Shown: positions 44,401 to 57,200, counted from the first letter of the stretch. The stretch is DNA of 64,000 nucleotides from Centrapalus pauciflorus (GCA_020465985.1 JAANYP010003749.1:135929-199928), one strand, 5' to 3'. The notes: generated by a model not told the origin, from the sequence alone. Translations and numbers: made by a program.

Positions 44401-46491
44401 GCTTTCTTCACGGGTGAAGCATCTATTCCAGTGGACGTAGAAGAATCAAGCAGTCGGGCTTCTTAAGGTATTCTAAACCGGAAGATAAACCGACTCACTC
44501 AGCATCTACTTCTCAACAGTACACAAAGATGCCTATGAATGCACAATCAGCCAAAACTCATCTGAATCTTTTTGCTTCGTTTGTTGCAGCATATGGAAAT
44601 TGTGTACAAGGAAAACTAAACGATCCTGCATTATGGGAAGAGGACTATGATCAGGTGGATCTTGATGATTAGAACGAAATGGATCTTCAATGGCAACCGG
44701 CCATGGTTACTTAGCGAGTTAAAAGGTTCATGAAGCGAACATGTAGAAATCTGAATGTAGGCAACAGTAAGATTGGGTTCGACAAATCCAAGGTTAAGTG
44801 TTATAACTGCCAAGGATTAGGTCATTTTTCACGAGAATGTCAAAGACCCAAAGTTAAAAACTATCAGAATCAATCTCAGGGAAGATATCAATCTGGTAGT
44901 TCGGCTAATCAAGCGAACATCGCTGGTCGGTTAACAAATGTATCATAGGACAGACGGCTTGATGGGACATATGATTGGAGTTCACATCCTGAGTCGAACG
45001 CTAGAGCCTTCATGGCTGAAGTGACAGAGACTGAGAATGATGGAGCAGAGGAAGTCACAGAGGACAATGAACAGAGTGATACAAGTCCTATGTTGGTGGA
45101 GAAGTTAGACAATTAGATCATTCTGGAGTATGCCGCACAAATGGCTAATGTCGAATCGGATCACAAAAAGGTAATTCTGAACTTTTCTACATTCCGTGAT
45201 TATGTGTTTTATGTGCTACTTCCAATGATAGATTGAATTTAGTTCTAGAAACACATAACAATTTAACTGCTCAAATAGAATCCTTAAAATCAGATAATGC
45301 TAGTCTCCTAGAGATTAAAGAAGATCTTAGGCATAAGCTTAAAACAGATGCTCAAGATGTTGTTGTTCTAAAAGACAAATTAAGTGAGCAATGCGTCAGG
45401 ATAGAACTGATGTATGAGCATGTTGAGACTTTAACCAAAGAACTTACGATTAAGGAGGTCGAGCTAGCTGAATCGAGGGTTAAAGTTGCAGAGGTAAATA
45501 GTAAGTTAGAAAAGTTTAGGAACTCTTCATTAAATTTAGGGAAGATTTTAGATGCTCAACGTCAATCTAAGAAACCTGTAGGTTTTGGTTATCAAGAGAG
45601 TCCTCCACCTTTCAACGATAACTATGTGCCTCAACCTCAGGGTAAAACTGATAAACCAGTTGAGTCAGATGTAGCAGCTGAAACTGTATCTGAATCCGAT
45701 AAGGATAAATCAACTAAGGTGACTAATAATAATGCTACGAATAAGAAAGTCAAGTTTGTGCAGTCTTCTAGTGACAGAATTTTAGGAGAAGCTAAAAATG
45801 AAGCTAATACTCAGAAAGAGGAAGTAGTCAGTATAGTTGAAAAGAAAGAACCTGACACTAGTGAGACACCAAAGTAAAGGGCACTCATAAGAAGTCGATT
45901 GATAAGATGTCTTGATTTAGATGTCATGAGAGGGGACATGTTGCGTCTAGCTGTCCATATAAGAAGGTATAGTCTACACCAATTGTTGGAAAGCCTGAAC
46001 AACATAAACCCTCACCAAGAGTAGCAAGCACAAGTGGTTCTCAAAACACTGAGAAAATTGTGAATGCCACACCAAAGACTGTTGTTTGACAAGTACCTGT
46101 GTCGGTTAGACCAAATGAAGTGGTTAGGACTAATTCATCGAATAGAGGCCCTAATCAGTCTAGATCAGGACCTCAACAATCTTATAGGAGTACAACACCT
46201 AGAAAAGCTTGCACTCCTGTTAGGTCTCACACTCCTCAAAGACATCAGACTCCAGGTAGAGCCCAGGGATATCAATCTGAAATGCCATATAATAGTAACT
46301 ATTCAAGGGCTCAACAGCAAATGTCGACCCAAAGGCCAAGAGTGAATTTAAATCCCTCAGCACCACAACATGTTCTCACTCAAACACCCAAGTCACTTGA
46401 AAGGAGAGATGGGTATTTGAAGGAGTTCAAGTATGTGGATGAGAATGGTATTACCAAGTCAGTCATGGCTTGGGTTCCCCGTGATAACTAA
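44401..46491 (+). pseudogene. gag: Copia-D gag, 3' part, broken
   Basis: It resumes after S with FFTGEAS, shifts frame near 44460, and reads YTKMPMNAQSAKTHLNL, DPALWEEDYDQVD, with TAG stops at 44671 and 44713. The first knuckle CYNCQGLGHFSREC is at about 44800-44842. TAG stops lie at 44946 and 45114, and a frameshift near 45190. A clean Leu/Lys-rich coiled-coil-like segment follows (45233-45877, VVLKDKLSEQCVRIELMYEHVE). The second knuckle is damaged (its first Cys is a TGA near 45913). The basic Ser/Arg-rich tail (46099-46491) ends AWVPRDN and TAA. Two knuckles flank a coiled coil, as in Copia-C. Confidence 0.9.
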
Positions 46492-46512
46492 CCTCTTTTC
46501 TTTCATGTGCAG
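46489..46512 (+). promoter_or_regulatory. gag stop and acceptor-like tract at the Copia-D gag/pol boundary
   Basis: TAA within GATAACTAACC (branch-like), then a pyrimidine tract and GTGCAG|GAG. Pol continues in the same frame. Copia-C has the same module. Confidence 0.5.
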
Positions 46513-49500
46513 GAGATAACTATAGGTCTAAACAACAAGTGGTTCATCGACAGTGGTTGCTCTAGGCACATGACTGGGGAAAGGAGTCTGCTCACAGACT
46601 TCAAGGGAGGGAACAGGGGATTCGTATCATTCGCTGGAAACAAAGGAGGTCATATCACTGGTACTGGAGTGGTAACTAATGGGACTATTGAACTTGATCA
46701 AGTTTATCATGTTGATAAACTTGATCACAATCTCATTAGTGTATCTCAAATCTGTGATAAGAAGAACTCAGTGATTTTCACTGATACTGAGGCGTTAGTG
46801 CTAAAACCGAGATTTAATGTATCTGAAGAGTGGATACTGATGAGAGCCCCAAGGAAGAATGATTTGTACATGCTAGACATGAATAAATCGGATTCCTCGA
46901 TGGGACCAATATGTCTTCCATCTAAAGCTTCAGACACGGAATCCATTCTATGGCACAGACACATGGCACACATGCACCTGAGGAAAATGAACTACATCAC
47001 TAAACATGGACTGTTGCAAGGTGTCCCGATGAAGAGTTTTCAGTTCGACGACGAGTGTGTACCTTGCAAGAAAGGCAAACAACATAAGAAGTCACACAAG
47101 TCAAAGACTCAGTACTCTATAGTTTCCACTTTCGATTTGTTGCATATGGATCTATTCGGACCTATCAGCAAAAGGAGTATAGGTGGTAGTTGGTACTGTT
47201 TAGTTATCACTAATGATTACTCACGTTTTTCATGGGTTTTCTTTTTAGGTACGAAGGACGAAACAGCTGGAAAGTTCATTGGGTTCTTAGACCAAGTCGA
47301 AAACTCATACGGGACTAGGGTAAAACGTATCAGGAGTGATAATGGAACGGAATTTAAAAACATAGTAATTGGTGTATATTGCCTATCTAAAGGCATAGTG
47401 CATCAATTTAGTGCACCATATGAGCCACAACAAAATGGGGTGGCAGAACGGAAAAACAGGGCTTTGAGTGAGGCAGCAAGAACCATGCTCTTAGATTCAA
47501 AGCTTCCTACCATGTTTTGGGGGGAGGCAGTGAATACCGCATGTCATGTTTTAAATCGGGTTCTTACTATCAAATCACTGAACAAAACTTGTTATGAAGT
47601 TCTGAATAAAAGACCATCAAATTTAACTGGCTTCGAACTGTTTGGGGTACCGTGTACTTTATTGAAAACAAAACATCAACCTAAGTTTGGTGAAAAGGCT
47701 GACGAAGGATATTTCCTAGGTTATGTGCCGAACTCACCAAACAAAAGGGTTTTTAACAAAACAAACGGGACGGTAGAAATTGTGTTTAACATTGATGTTA
47801 TAAGTTATTCACATGAACCCTAAACTGGTCAGGAATGGATATTTGATTATGACTCATTGTTTGAATCATTTTACATTACTTTGGATGGAAATGCAGGTAC
47901 AATTGAAAATGACTTATCGTCATTAAATCTGAATGACGACGGTTAAAGTTTTCCAAAGACGAGCATTCCATCAACTTCTGAGCCAAGAACGACAGAAGAT
48001 GGGTTTCCAGCAGAGAACGATTCTGAAATACCTTCAAACGAGAATCAGACTAGTACTTCTACTTCTGAAAACAGTGATCATGAGGAAGAAAATGGACCGT
48101 CTGAGGTCGTTCACCCGTTAGGTGAGATAGGATCAAACTTAGGAGATAATCTTAGGGTCGATGAGATTGAAACATCAAGGATAAACAAGGATCATACGGT
48201 TGAGAGCATCATAAGAAATCCGCATTCTGGTGTGAGAACTAGGACTAGTTTGAATAATAACACAGTGCTGTTGTCGATGATTAATGACTCTGAGGCCTTT
48301 CACGCTTGTCTTTATTCATGTTTCATCTCGCAAGTAGAGCCGAAGAATGTGGAAATGGCACTGAAAGACAACTCCTGCGTTGAAGCGATGCAAAAAGAAC
48401 TGTCACAATTCAGAAAGCTTGAAGTGTGGGAGTTAGTCCCGCTACCTTGAGGAAAAGTTGCAATAGGAACCAAATGGGTTTTTAAGCGCAATAGAGATGA
48501 TTGGGGTATTGTTGCTCGCAACAAGGCAAGACTTGTGGTTAAGGGATTCAACCAAGAAGAGGGGATCAATTATAACGAGGTGTTTGCACCAGTGGCAAGG
48601 CTCGAGGTAATTCGTATGTTTCTGGCCTTTGCGTCCTTCAAAGGAATTAAAGTCTATCAGTTCGATGCAAAGAGTGCATTCCTGTACGGCAAGGCGAAGG
48701 AACTGGTGTATCTCGAACAACCGACCGGGTTTACAGATCCAACGTATCCAGATAGAGTGTATCGTCTTGATAAGGCTCTGTATGGATTGCATCAGGCACC
48801 AAGGGCATGGTATGAGACGCTATCAACTCATCTTTTAGACAACGGGTTTGAAAGAGGGAGAATTGATAGTACATTGTTCGTAAAGAGAAAGGGAGAAGAT
48901 TTTATCTTGGTACAAGTGTACGTTGATGACATCATTTTCGGGTCATCAAATGAACAGATGTGCAAAGATTTTGAGTAGGTTATGAAGTCAAAGTTTGAGA
49001 TGAGTGCTATGGGAGAGTTGAACTTCTTTCTGGGTTTGCAAGTTGAACAGAGGAAGGAGGGCATGTTTATCCATCAGACGAAGTATGTCTATGATATTCT
49101 AGAGCGCTTCGGGATGGAAGGAACAAAGCTGACTGCTCACCTTAGTACTCCGATTCAAGTGAATCACAATCTCGGACCGGGTACAGAAAGTGATACTGAT
49201 GTGGATCCGACTCTATATCGGACTATGATCGGGTCACTCATATATTTAACTGCTTCTAGACCTGATATTATGTTTGCTGTGTGTATTTGTGCTAGGTTTC
49301 AAGCTAATCTGAAAGAATTGCAGATGAAAGTTGTGAAGCGGATTCTGAGATACCTCAAGTCAAAACCAAAGCTGGGACTTTGGTATCATGTTGATGGTGA
49401 TCAGGAATTGGAAGCATACACGGATTCAGATTATGGAGGTTGCAGCTTGAACCGGAAGTCAACAACTGGAGGTTGTCAGTTCCTTGGAGGGAGGCTCATA

Positions 49501-49875
49501 TCTTGGCAATGCAAGAAACAGACTTCGGTAGTTATGTCAACGTGCGAGGCCGAATATGTAGCTACTGGTAGTTGCTGTTCACAGGTTTTGTGGATACAAC
49601 AACAATTACGGGACTATGGTTTGACTTACACTCATACTCCCATTAGGATAGATAACCAATCTACTATTTCTATGACTAATAATCCAGTTAAACATAGTAA
49701 AACAAAGCACATAGACATAAGACGTCATTTCATTCGTGACTGTGCTGAAAAGAACTTAATAAAGCTGGTAGAAGTGACAAGGGAAGATAATAATGCTGAT
49801 TTATTCACTAAAGCTTTTGATAAGTCACGCTTTGAGTTGTTAGTTCAAGTAAATGGTATGCTTAATCCAGAGTAA
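46492..49875 (+). pseudogene. pol: Copia-D pol, one frame with four nonsense codons
   Basis: Protease WFIDSGCSRHMTG (near 46540-46575). GAG-pre-integrase LWHRHMAHMHLRKMNYI and CKKGKQHKK. Integrase core with MDLFGPI, IRSDNGTEF and AERKNRA (the catalytic Asp, Asp and Glu are visible). Integrase C-terminus PFGVPCTLLKTKHQPKFGEKADEG. Acidic linker, then RT with FAPVARLEVIRMF, QAPRAWYE and YVDD (48919-48930), then RNase H (AYTDSDYGGC, CEAEYVA, HIDIRRHFIRD) to the stop at 49873-49875. Stops in the same frame: TAA 47821, TAA about 47944, TGA 48448, TAG 48976. There is no frameshift, so this is the best preserved pol of the A-D lineage in the window. Confidence 0.94.
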
Positions 49876-50379
49876 CTTGACCTTAGTATCTTTTTCTTTC
49901 CTTTTATAATAAGTTAGTAGGTTAGTTTATTAGCTTATCTTAAAAATGAAAAACCAAAGAAAAAAGAGAGAAAATCATAAAAAGTTCAAAAAAATAGAAT
50001 ATTAGAAAATTGAGTTAAGTCTTAGAGACATAGGTTCAAACTGACGAAAATTAGCCCAGTCGATACAATCTCTAAGTGTTAAGCTTTCACACATAATGCA
50101 CCTTAAACTTTAAGTGGTATATACTTTCCTGTTTGATGTGTCGGTAGGCATAATACACAAAAGAAATCTCTTGAGCTATTAAAATATTCAAGAAAAAGTC
50201 ATATGTGTAACTAACTTAGATATATGACCAAATGGTCTTAATTTCTATGTTAGAGACATACAGACAATGATTCTAAATGAGGCTTGCAAATTTTCTGGGG
50301 GATGTATAGCAACATCAAATACATCTTAAAGAAAATAAAAGACAAGAAAAGTTTTGATAACGAAAAGTGAGTCAAAACA
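49876..50379 (+). other. Copia-D post-pol non-coding region, conserved block
   Basis: No ORF. The block near 50010-50150 (GACGAAAATTAGC core, CTAAGTGTT, CACACATAATGCA) is shared with A and C. Confidence 0.65.
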
Positions 50380-50545
50380 AGTCGCTTTGTTGTACGTAAG
50401 TACAGACCTGTCACCTCTGTTTTGACTCAAGTTAGCAAGGTTAAGTCGGTTTGTTATATGTAAGTACTGACCTGTCACCGCTGTCTTGTTAACTTTAAAT
50501 AAACTTTAAGACAAACTAAGACACTCTGTTGTATGTAGATACAGA
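50380..50545 (+). repeat. Tandem hairpin module in Copia-D
   Basis: Three copies of the TTGTACGTAAGTACAGACCTGT type (50386, 50450, 50525), the second and third degenerate but keeping short complementary arms. Same place as the Copia-C module. Confidence 0.72.
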
Positions 50546-50929
50546 ACTGTGTCCGATGTTTGCTTTTTAAAGAAAATTTACAATACCGAAAAGTTATAAT
50601 CATTGTGTGTCTGTCTTGATCATAGAAGTATGTCTAAGAATGGAACACGTAAGGTATTTCTTTATAAATAAAAAGGCCAAGGGATATTCCAAAGTGTAAA
50701 ATGTTTAAAGGGAAAATCATACCAACAATCGACTTGGAATGTATATCACGACAAACAATCAAAGGAATCAAAAATTCCTAAGTGTGAAAGTGTAATACTG
50801 AATGTGCGTTTGACATCGCTATCTAGTTGAACCTTCTTTGACTTTCTCGCAAAAATATTCTGTTAGTTTTGGTCGTAAAGTTTGTAAAAGAATTTTTGAG
50901 TAGCTTAAGTTTACATTTTATTCAAACTT

Positions 50930-50962
50930 TATTTTACTTTATTTTATTTTATTTTATTTTTT
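50930..50962 (+). repeat. (TTTTA)n tract, Copia-D
   Basis: About six TTTTA units, at the same place relative to pol as in Copia-C. Confidence 0.8.
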
Positions 50963-51119
50963 TTCTAAGTAGGAAAAAGGTCAAAGTTACTAGGATGCAT
51001 TTTTCGGTTGAATAAACAACTATTGCGTGAAAATCTGTTGCTTGGTGTGAACGATTTTTCAATGTTTGTAAAATAACGTTACACGAAAAAGTTGAATTTT
51101 ATTCAAGAATTTATAAAAT

Positions 51120-51800
51120 TTTCACTTAAGTTCGAAATTCAGACAAATTCGAACTTAACTTCGAATTTGTCAGGAAGTTCAAACTTATGCTAAGTTCGAA
51201 GGTAGTTGGTATAAATAGGTCAACAATACTTCATTTATGACACCTACCCTCGAATTTCTTCATTCGAACTTGTCTTCCGGCGATCTCGAACTTGTCTTTG
51301 AATTTGCCGTTATTCGAATTTCTTCCTATTTCTCGAAGTTTTTCTTTCATTTCTCGAACATACACACATTCTTAGGTACAATAACCATTATTATACAAAG
51401 TTAGTGTAGCTTAGGACATTATTGTGCCAAAAATCGAGCCTATTTGATGATTATTTGAGTTGAAACTATGTGGTTTACAATCACAAGTTTTGACCGATAA
51501 AAGTTCAAATAAATCATATATAACTTCGATTACAATCTAATAGGACTAGATTATGCTGTTTTTTAAATTCAAATGGGGCTAAACTCTTGGATTTTAGTTT
51601 GAAAGTGACCGACTTCGAACATGTTCTTCAGGTTCGAACTTGTTGAAATATCTACAAGTTCGAAGTCAGTCAAGTTCGAACATATTCCTCGAATTTCTTT
51701 AAATTCGAATGTTTTTAAAATAAATTCGAACTTCTCTAAGTTCGAATGTGTTGGACTTCGAACTTATCCAAGTTCGAAGTTATGCAAATTCGAAATAAAC
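51120..51800 (+). repeat. TTCGAACTTG/AAGTTCGAA word array, Copia-D
   Basis: At least twelve TTCGAAC or GTTCGAA cores, the word that also fills the LTR and leader of this element. The array surrounds the predicted promoter and intron of the post-pol unit. Confidence 0.83.
51210..51217 (+). promoter_or_regulatory. Putative internal TATA box for the post-pol ORF, Copia-D
   Basis: TATAAATA within GTTGGTATAAATAGGTCAA, a consensus plant TATA box. A donor follows about 160 bp downstream. Confidence 0.65.
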
Positions 51801-51858
51801 AAGTTTAAATTTTTATTTTTTTTTAATTACTAATGTTGCTTGTTGTTTCTGTGTGCAG
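51376..51858 (+). other. Predicted 5' leader intron of the post-pol unit, Copia-D
   Basis: 483 nt. Donor TTCTTAG|GTACAATAACC, acceptor TTTCTGTGTGCAG|AT directly before ATG. The T-rich 3' end is strong. Confidence 0.65.
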
Positions 51859-51860
51859 AT

Positions 51861-53899
51861 ATGGGGGATCGGGCATTTTATAATAAACATATCATGGTTA
51901 TGTCCGTAGATCGTGAATTGCCTGAAGCGCGGCCCTATCGTCAGATGATAGAATTCCTGACCCAATCCCGAGTCTCCTACGCTCTCACTCACAATCTTCA
52001 AATCAAATTGACTTATGTGCAACAGTTTTGGGAACATTTACAAGTGGATTGCTAGGTTACACCTACTGTACGAAGAACAAGAGTGGGTGGACAGCCATTC
52101 GTCTTTTCGGCTGATATGTTGAGGCAGATCCTACAGTTGGGATCGAAGGACCAAGAAGCGGGGCCAATAGATTTTCCGCTACATATTCGGTAAGCAACGT
52201 TTTTGAGAATGGGATATGCCCAAGACATCACGAAAGCTTCGTATGTGAAGAGTGGCTTGATTGGCCAATGGCGTTACCTTGTACACATCGTTATGGAATG
52301 TTTTACGCCGAAGAAGGCGGGATTTGACACGATGGTGTCTAAACTGCAATCGGCGTTGATTGCCTTGGTTTACAACAAGAGCTTCAGTTTCTCTGAGATG
52401 TTTTTTGGGGACTTTGTGCACCAGATCACAGCTCCGGTGAGGAAAAGATTTTTGATGTACCCACGTTTTGCAATGATGATCATTCGCCACTTTTTTCCCA
52501 ATTTGCCACCTTTTCCAGATCTAAGTGGCGTGGCCTTGATAGATAAATGGATTTTTGATGACTGCCAGACCCACAATGCGAGAAGCGCTGAGCAGGTCAG
52601 GCCGCAAGTAGCATCACTGTTTGGGGCGGTTATTGATCCTGATTTTGCATCCCCAGAGGGTGATAATTGGACAGCTGATGAACCGCAGCAGCAACAACAA
52701 CAGCAGCCGCAAGAACAACAGCAACAGCAACAGCCAGAACACCGTCAAAGGCAAAGAACTCCGGCTAGAAAAGCTCCGGTTGCCTGACCCACTCCTCGCC
52801 CACAGGCAGCTTCGGAAGCTGCTGGGCCGTCTAGTTCAGCTCCACAGTATGACGAGCGGGAGCAAACTCTAGAAGAGATTTGGGCTCAAGGAACTGCTGT
52901 CGAGCAAGATATTGCTGCAGAATTAGTTCAAGACATCTTGGAGCCTCCGGCTGAGTTTATGCACACAGAAGTCCAGGGTGAAGAAGAAGGAGAAGGAGTA
53001 CGGATTGAGGCAGAGGGTAACGTAGAGACCGCACTCTGAGTCTGACTTTAAGTCTAGTTCTAAGGAGATAGAGGCTGCTGATCCGGCTGTCACCATTGGC
53101 AGATATGGATAAAGATTAGTGGTCAATAGAAGGAAAATGACAAGGCCAGCAGGTAGGGATGCAGAGGCAGAAGACTCAGATTTTGAAGAAGAAGAGGAAG
53201 TTCCACTCGTACCTAGGCATAGGGCGAGGAGGCATCGATTATGCAGGGAGCTCCATCCACTTCAGCTCCTCAACCTGTGTTACCGACTACTCCATCAACT
53301 TGAACCATCGCTCAATCAACGTCCGCCTCCATACCATCAACATCGACTACATTCACAGATAATCCGCGGTTCACAGAGTTGAAAAGAAAAAGTGGACTTC
53401 CAAACAGTCCAAATTTATCAACTGTCCACAGCTGTGAAAGAGCTGCAACAACATAATGCTAGACTTGATCAAGAGAATGCCGAGTTAAAGACAACTGAGC
53501 TGAAGACGATGAAGACTCTCCTGGAGCAATTATTGAAAAATCTGCAAGCTTAGGGGGAGAGTAGTTGCAAGGAAGATCAGCTGAAAGTGAGAAGAGAAGA
53601 TGACAAAGGCGATGATCAAGATGCTCAAAGACAAGGTGAGCTAGCAGATCTTTCTCAAGAGACTACTCGGCAAGCACAAATTCAGGGGGAGCCAAGTCAG
53701 TTTGGTCTTGGAGAAGGAGATGAAGGTGAAACTTCAAAGACTGTTGAGCACGAGATGATTGAAGCCTTGATGGACCTTGATGATGAAGACGATTTTGGTT
53801 TTGATCAAGAAGACTTGGAAGAAGGGGAATTTATTCATGAAGACGTGGTGGATTGGAAGTCAGATGATGAGGTTGCGGTAGATGAGGATGATGTTATTG
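51861..53899 (+). pseudogene. Copia-D post-pol ORF, broken and truncated by Copia-E
   Basis: ATG at 51861, two bases after the acceptor (MGDRAFYNKHIMVMSVDRELPEARPYRQM does not reach a signal-peptide-like stretch). The N-terminal domain has FLTQSRVSYALTHNLQIK and VQQFWEHLQ, stops at 52053 and 52191, then MGYAQDITKASYVKSGL, QWRYLVHIVMECFTPKKAGFD and YPRFAMMIIRHFFPNLP. Gln tracts follow at 52685-52740, a stop at 52785, shifts near 53030, an acidic part, a coiled-coil remnant (53400-53550), and a second acidic part. The insertion of Copia-E at 53900 removes the C-terminal block seen in C and X. Unknown function; homologous to the ORFs in C, X and E. Confidence 0.84.
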
Positions 53900-54243
53900 T
53901 GAAATCCCGTATATATTCAGCACCTCAATGATTTTCTCATCGAACACATGAAGAAGCAAGCTCAATAAATGTGTTGAATAAAGAAGAAGACAATATGAAT
54001 GTTTTTTAATATTGATGGAACAGTGGCGGCTGGTATGTGATTCAAATTGTCAACCGTGTGTTTTTCTCAAAAGTAACCCTAGGAGCCTTTTTATAGGCTC
54101 CTTTAATTAAGTTACAACACTTGGCAACAATAGCCCCTACACTTTTACATAGACATGAAATACATAGAAATAAATACAAGACAAATTACAATGAAAATAA
54201 ATATTACAAAATAACTCCTAGGATCGAAATAATAAATCTAACA
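53900..54243 (-). repeat. Copia-E 3' LTR
   Basis: 344 bp. On the minus strand it runs from TGTTAGATTTATT to GGGATTTCA, with TG and CA ends. It starts just after the polypurine tract and ends where Copia-D coding sequence resumes. It has a clear TATA box. Confidence 0.85.
54080..54103 (-). promoter_or_regulatory. TATA box inside an inverted repeat, Copia-E LTR
   Basis: On the minus strand TATAAAAA (54088-54095) lies between the arms AGGAGCCT and AGGCTCCT, an 8-bp perfect inverted repeat. The TATA box is strong. The arms could be a hairpin in DNA or the start of the RNA, or chance. Confidence 0.7.
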
Positions 54244-54256
54244 ATCTCCCCTTTTT
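54244..54256 (-). other. Copia-E polypurine tract
   Basis: On the minus strand AAAAAGGGGAGAT immediately precedes the LTR. Confidence 0.88.
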
Positions 54257-54259
54257 CGA

Positions 54260-57200
54260 TCACTTAGGAGGTCCTGGAACGCGGGCATGATCTGTGGATT
54301 CACGAAGACCAAGTATGACGTCAAATCGTCTGGTTACTTGTCTTGTATGTAGCCGCTCGTTCAGGTAGTCTATGCCGCTGAGTGTATTCTGTATCTCCGT
54401 AGGTGAGCATCTATGTTCAGGATCTGGTTGAGCATCATAATCTTGTACTTTCTTTTTAAGAGCAGCTCGAACCAGTCGAAGTGTACCATCGGAATAGCAA
54501 GGTAGATCCTCAAAGCGCATATACCGTTTGTAGCCCTTGTGGTTCACATAAATAACACCCGGATCTCCTTTAAGTATCACTGTGTAGGCCGGGTGGTGGG
54601 CTAGGAGAAAGCTGTCTTGTTCCGGTGCACGTAGTCCTACCTTAACCAAAGCACTTTCGATCGCCATCTGAAAATCTCTTAGGCACATTATTATCGATCG
54701 GAGATTCATGCTTCGTACTAGGGCTCCTAGTGCGGTCATGTGCGATAGACGTTTCTTGATGCGATTTTTCAGAGTATTGTGAAGGAATTCAACGTCATCC
54801 GCACTTATGAAGTCAAGATCATTCTCGAAGATGTCATCTCCCGTCCCATCTTCTCTTTCCACTTGGTAGGATGGATAGAAGACTCTGGCTCTTTTGCACA
54901 TCGTGATTGTCTTGAGCTTTTTGATCTTTGACTTCGACACCTTAGACCTTTGTTCCCAGAGCATCAATTGGTAGTATTCAGCCTGTTCAGCTTTGGAGAC
55001 ATTTGTAAGTTCCATGAGAAGGCGTCTGCTGAAGGCTCCAGGCTTCTTTCTGAAAACCATCTTGAATCTTTCTTCAAGATATGGATTTTGAAACTTTTTC
55101 GGGGGAAAGTTCTGCAGAAATTCTTTCAGGCCTTGAACGGGGGGTTCTTCGAGTTCAGATTTTTTGGCTTCAAGAAGCTTTATAATTGTCCCCCGCCGTT
55201 CTTGACGCATTTGGTCTTTTTCTTCCTGCGGCAGTGTGCGAACTTTTCCTTTGGTGTAGTGGTCTACCCAGAATAAATCGTCTTTTCTGTACACTCCAGG
55301 ACCCTCCGGAGTCTCATCGAAGCAGTCAACCCTTTTTGTTGGGGAGGGACCTGAGCGTTGGGTTTGTTGGACTGGTGGAGGGCTTGGGGATCTTGGTGGG
55401 CTGACTGTAATGTGGGATTCTTTTAGTGATGGGGGAGCTTGGATGGATGAGAGTATGTCTTCCTGTTGGGCTCTGGGTGGTGAATTCAGGAAATCGAAGG
55501 AAGAGGATGAGGAATTTTTGGTTGGAGAGTCAGGTTCAGGCTTAGGAGTTAAAAGTGGTTGGTTGTCCTCGGTATCAGAATCTGAATCAGAAACTAATAT
55601 GATTTCAACCTTCTCGTGTGGCTCCTCAAATTCTACCATGGCTGTCATTGGATCCAGTGGAGCTGGACCCTCGACCATCGGCTCGTCTTCTATTAGCATG
55701 TACTCCTGAGCCTCTTGTGACTTTTCCCCCGACCCCTGAAATTCAGACCCCTCGGCGGTCTCTGCTCCCCCTATACCCAACATGGGCTCCTCAAATTGTA
55801 CTTTTCTACGCTTCTCCCCCTCATGACGATCAGGGTCGTCCTGGTCGTCATGTTTTCTTTTGGGGGCTTCGGCCTGAGTGCGGCACTGAAGAGCTATAAC
55901 CGCCGACTCAAGGCGATCCATCCTTGAGTTTAGCTGGTCTTGGACTTGAAGGATTAGGCGATTAAGTGCGTCCAGTTTGTCAGAGAGCTCCGCCATTTGA
56001 AGTTGGACTGAATGGGATCCTGGTGAGGGGCCGGCTTCGGAGGCGACACCCTTACCCTTTATAAGAGAAAGAAGGGCGGTATGTCGTTCCTCGGCTGCCT
56101 CCCTTTGGGCATCCAGGTCAGCCCGGGTGATAACGCCGGCAGCACGTAAGGCTGCCGTTAACATCTCCAAGTTGATGGGGAGATGGCCGGAAGTGGACGG
56201 CGTAGATTGAGCCACTCCCGGTCTTCCTTCCGTCATCTCTGGCTCCACTACGGGATGCTCAGATCTGGAAGTTTCGGGAGCTGCCACGGAGGCAGCTCTT
56301 GGGGATGCCACAAAGGCATCGTGCACATTGTCTATTTGTGGGGATGGAATCGTGAGCGAAGGAAGTTCGGTCACGTGGGGAGGAGTGTGACCTCTTTCAA
56401 CACCGCCACTCTCCGAATGAGAGGGCGATGGCGTATGTGGAAGATCCCCGTGGAATGAAGTGGTTTCCCTTTGAGGGGAAACCAAGTGGATGGTTGGGGT
56501 TGTGGCGACCGCTGGACTAACGGTCTTATGAAGTGGTGTCCGGCTGATAGGGCTTGGCTCACCCTCAGATAATATATCCCTCGGCCTTATGACAGAGACG
56601 GTTCGTTCAGAATCCGCCGTCTCTGCCGTTTCACCTACGACTCCCTCCCTTACACTCTCAGCCTCCCTCTCACCATAACCCAGTGATTGTTGTGCATCCA
56701 TCCTTTCTCCCTCGTTCTCACTATCTTGCTGCTCACCTTCGGACTGGTTAGTCTCAGTCGATTCAGACTGAGACTCATCCGGATAATTTTCTCTCATATA
56801 TTCCCTTACCCGATCAGTACCCCTCGACCTTGTCAGAGTCGATAATGGAATCTTCATTACCTGTACCGTCGGTGCCCCCTTTGGCAAAGTCAGTTTCTGG
56901 ATAGAGACGGTTGGATAGACATCAGCTTCTGGACGCTCATGAATGTCTTCGTCCTGATCCATGGCGTATTGTATGATGAGCTGAAGGAATCGTTGATAGG
57001 GGACATACTTGCGTCCTTTCTTCGTGCTCCTTTCCACGTGGACTCTTCTTAATTCTTCAAAGATGAAAGCCGCATAGTCCACGTGTCGGTCGTAGGCAAA
57101 GCCAGCAAACATGGCTAAAACCTGGGCCGATGCTGAGTCATGACCAGAATGTTTGGCTGTCAGGCACTTGTTGAGCACATCGAAGAGAATCCTCCAGTGG

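Larger units (their letters stand above)
26705..53899 (+). mobile_element. Copia-D, SIRE-like element split by S/C and cut by Copia-E
   Basis: Plus-strand pieces: 26705-28581 (5' LTR, leader, gag start) and 44401-53899 (gag rest, pol, post-pol unit). The gap holds solo LTR S with Copia-C inside, bounded by GCTTT duplications. At 53900 Copia-E is inserted in the post-pol ORF, so the 3' LTR of D is outside the window. Target is Copia-X. Confidence 0.92.

Noticed and set aside
55186..56458. Plus-strand ORFs of 72-108 codons opposite the Copia-E post-pol ORF.
   Set aside because: Antisense shadows of a long open frame with no features of their own.
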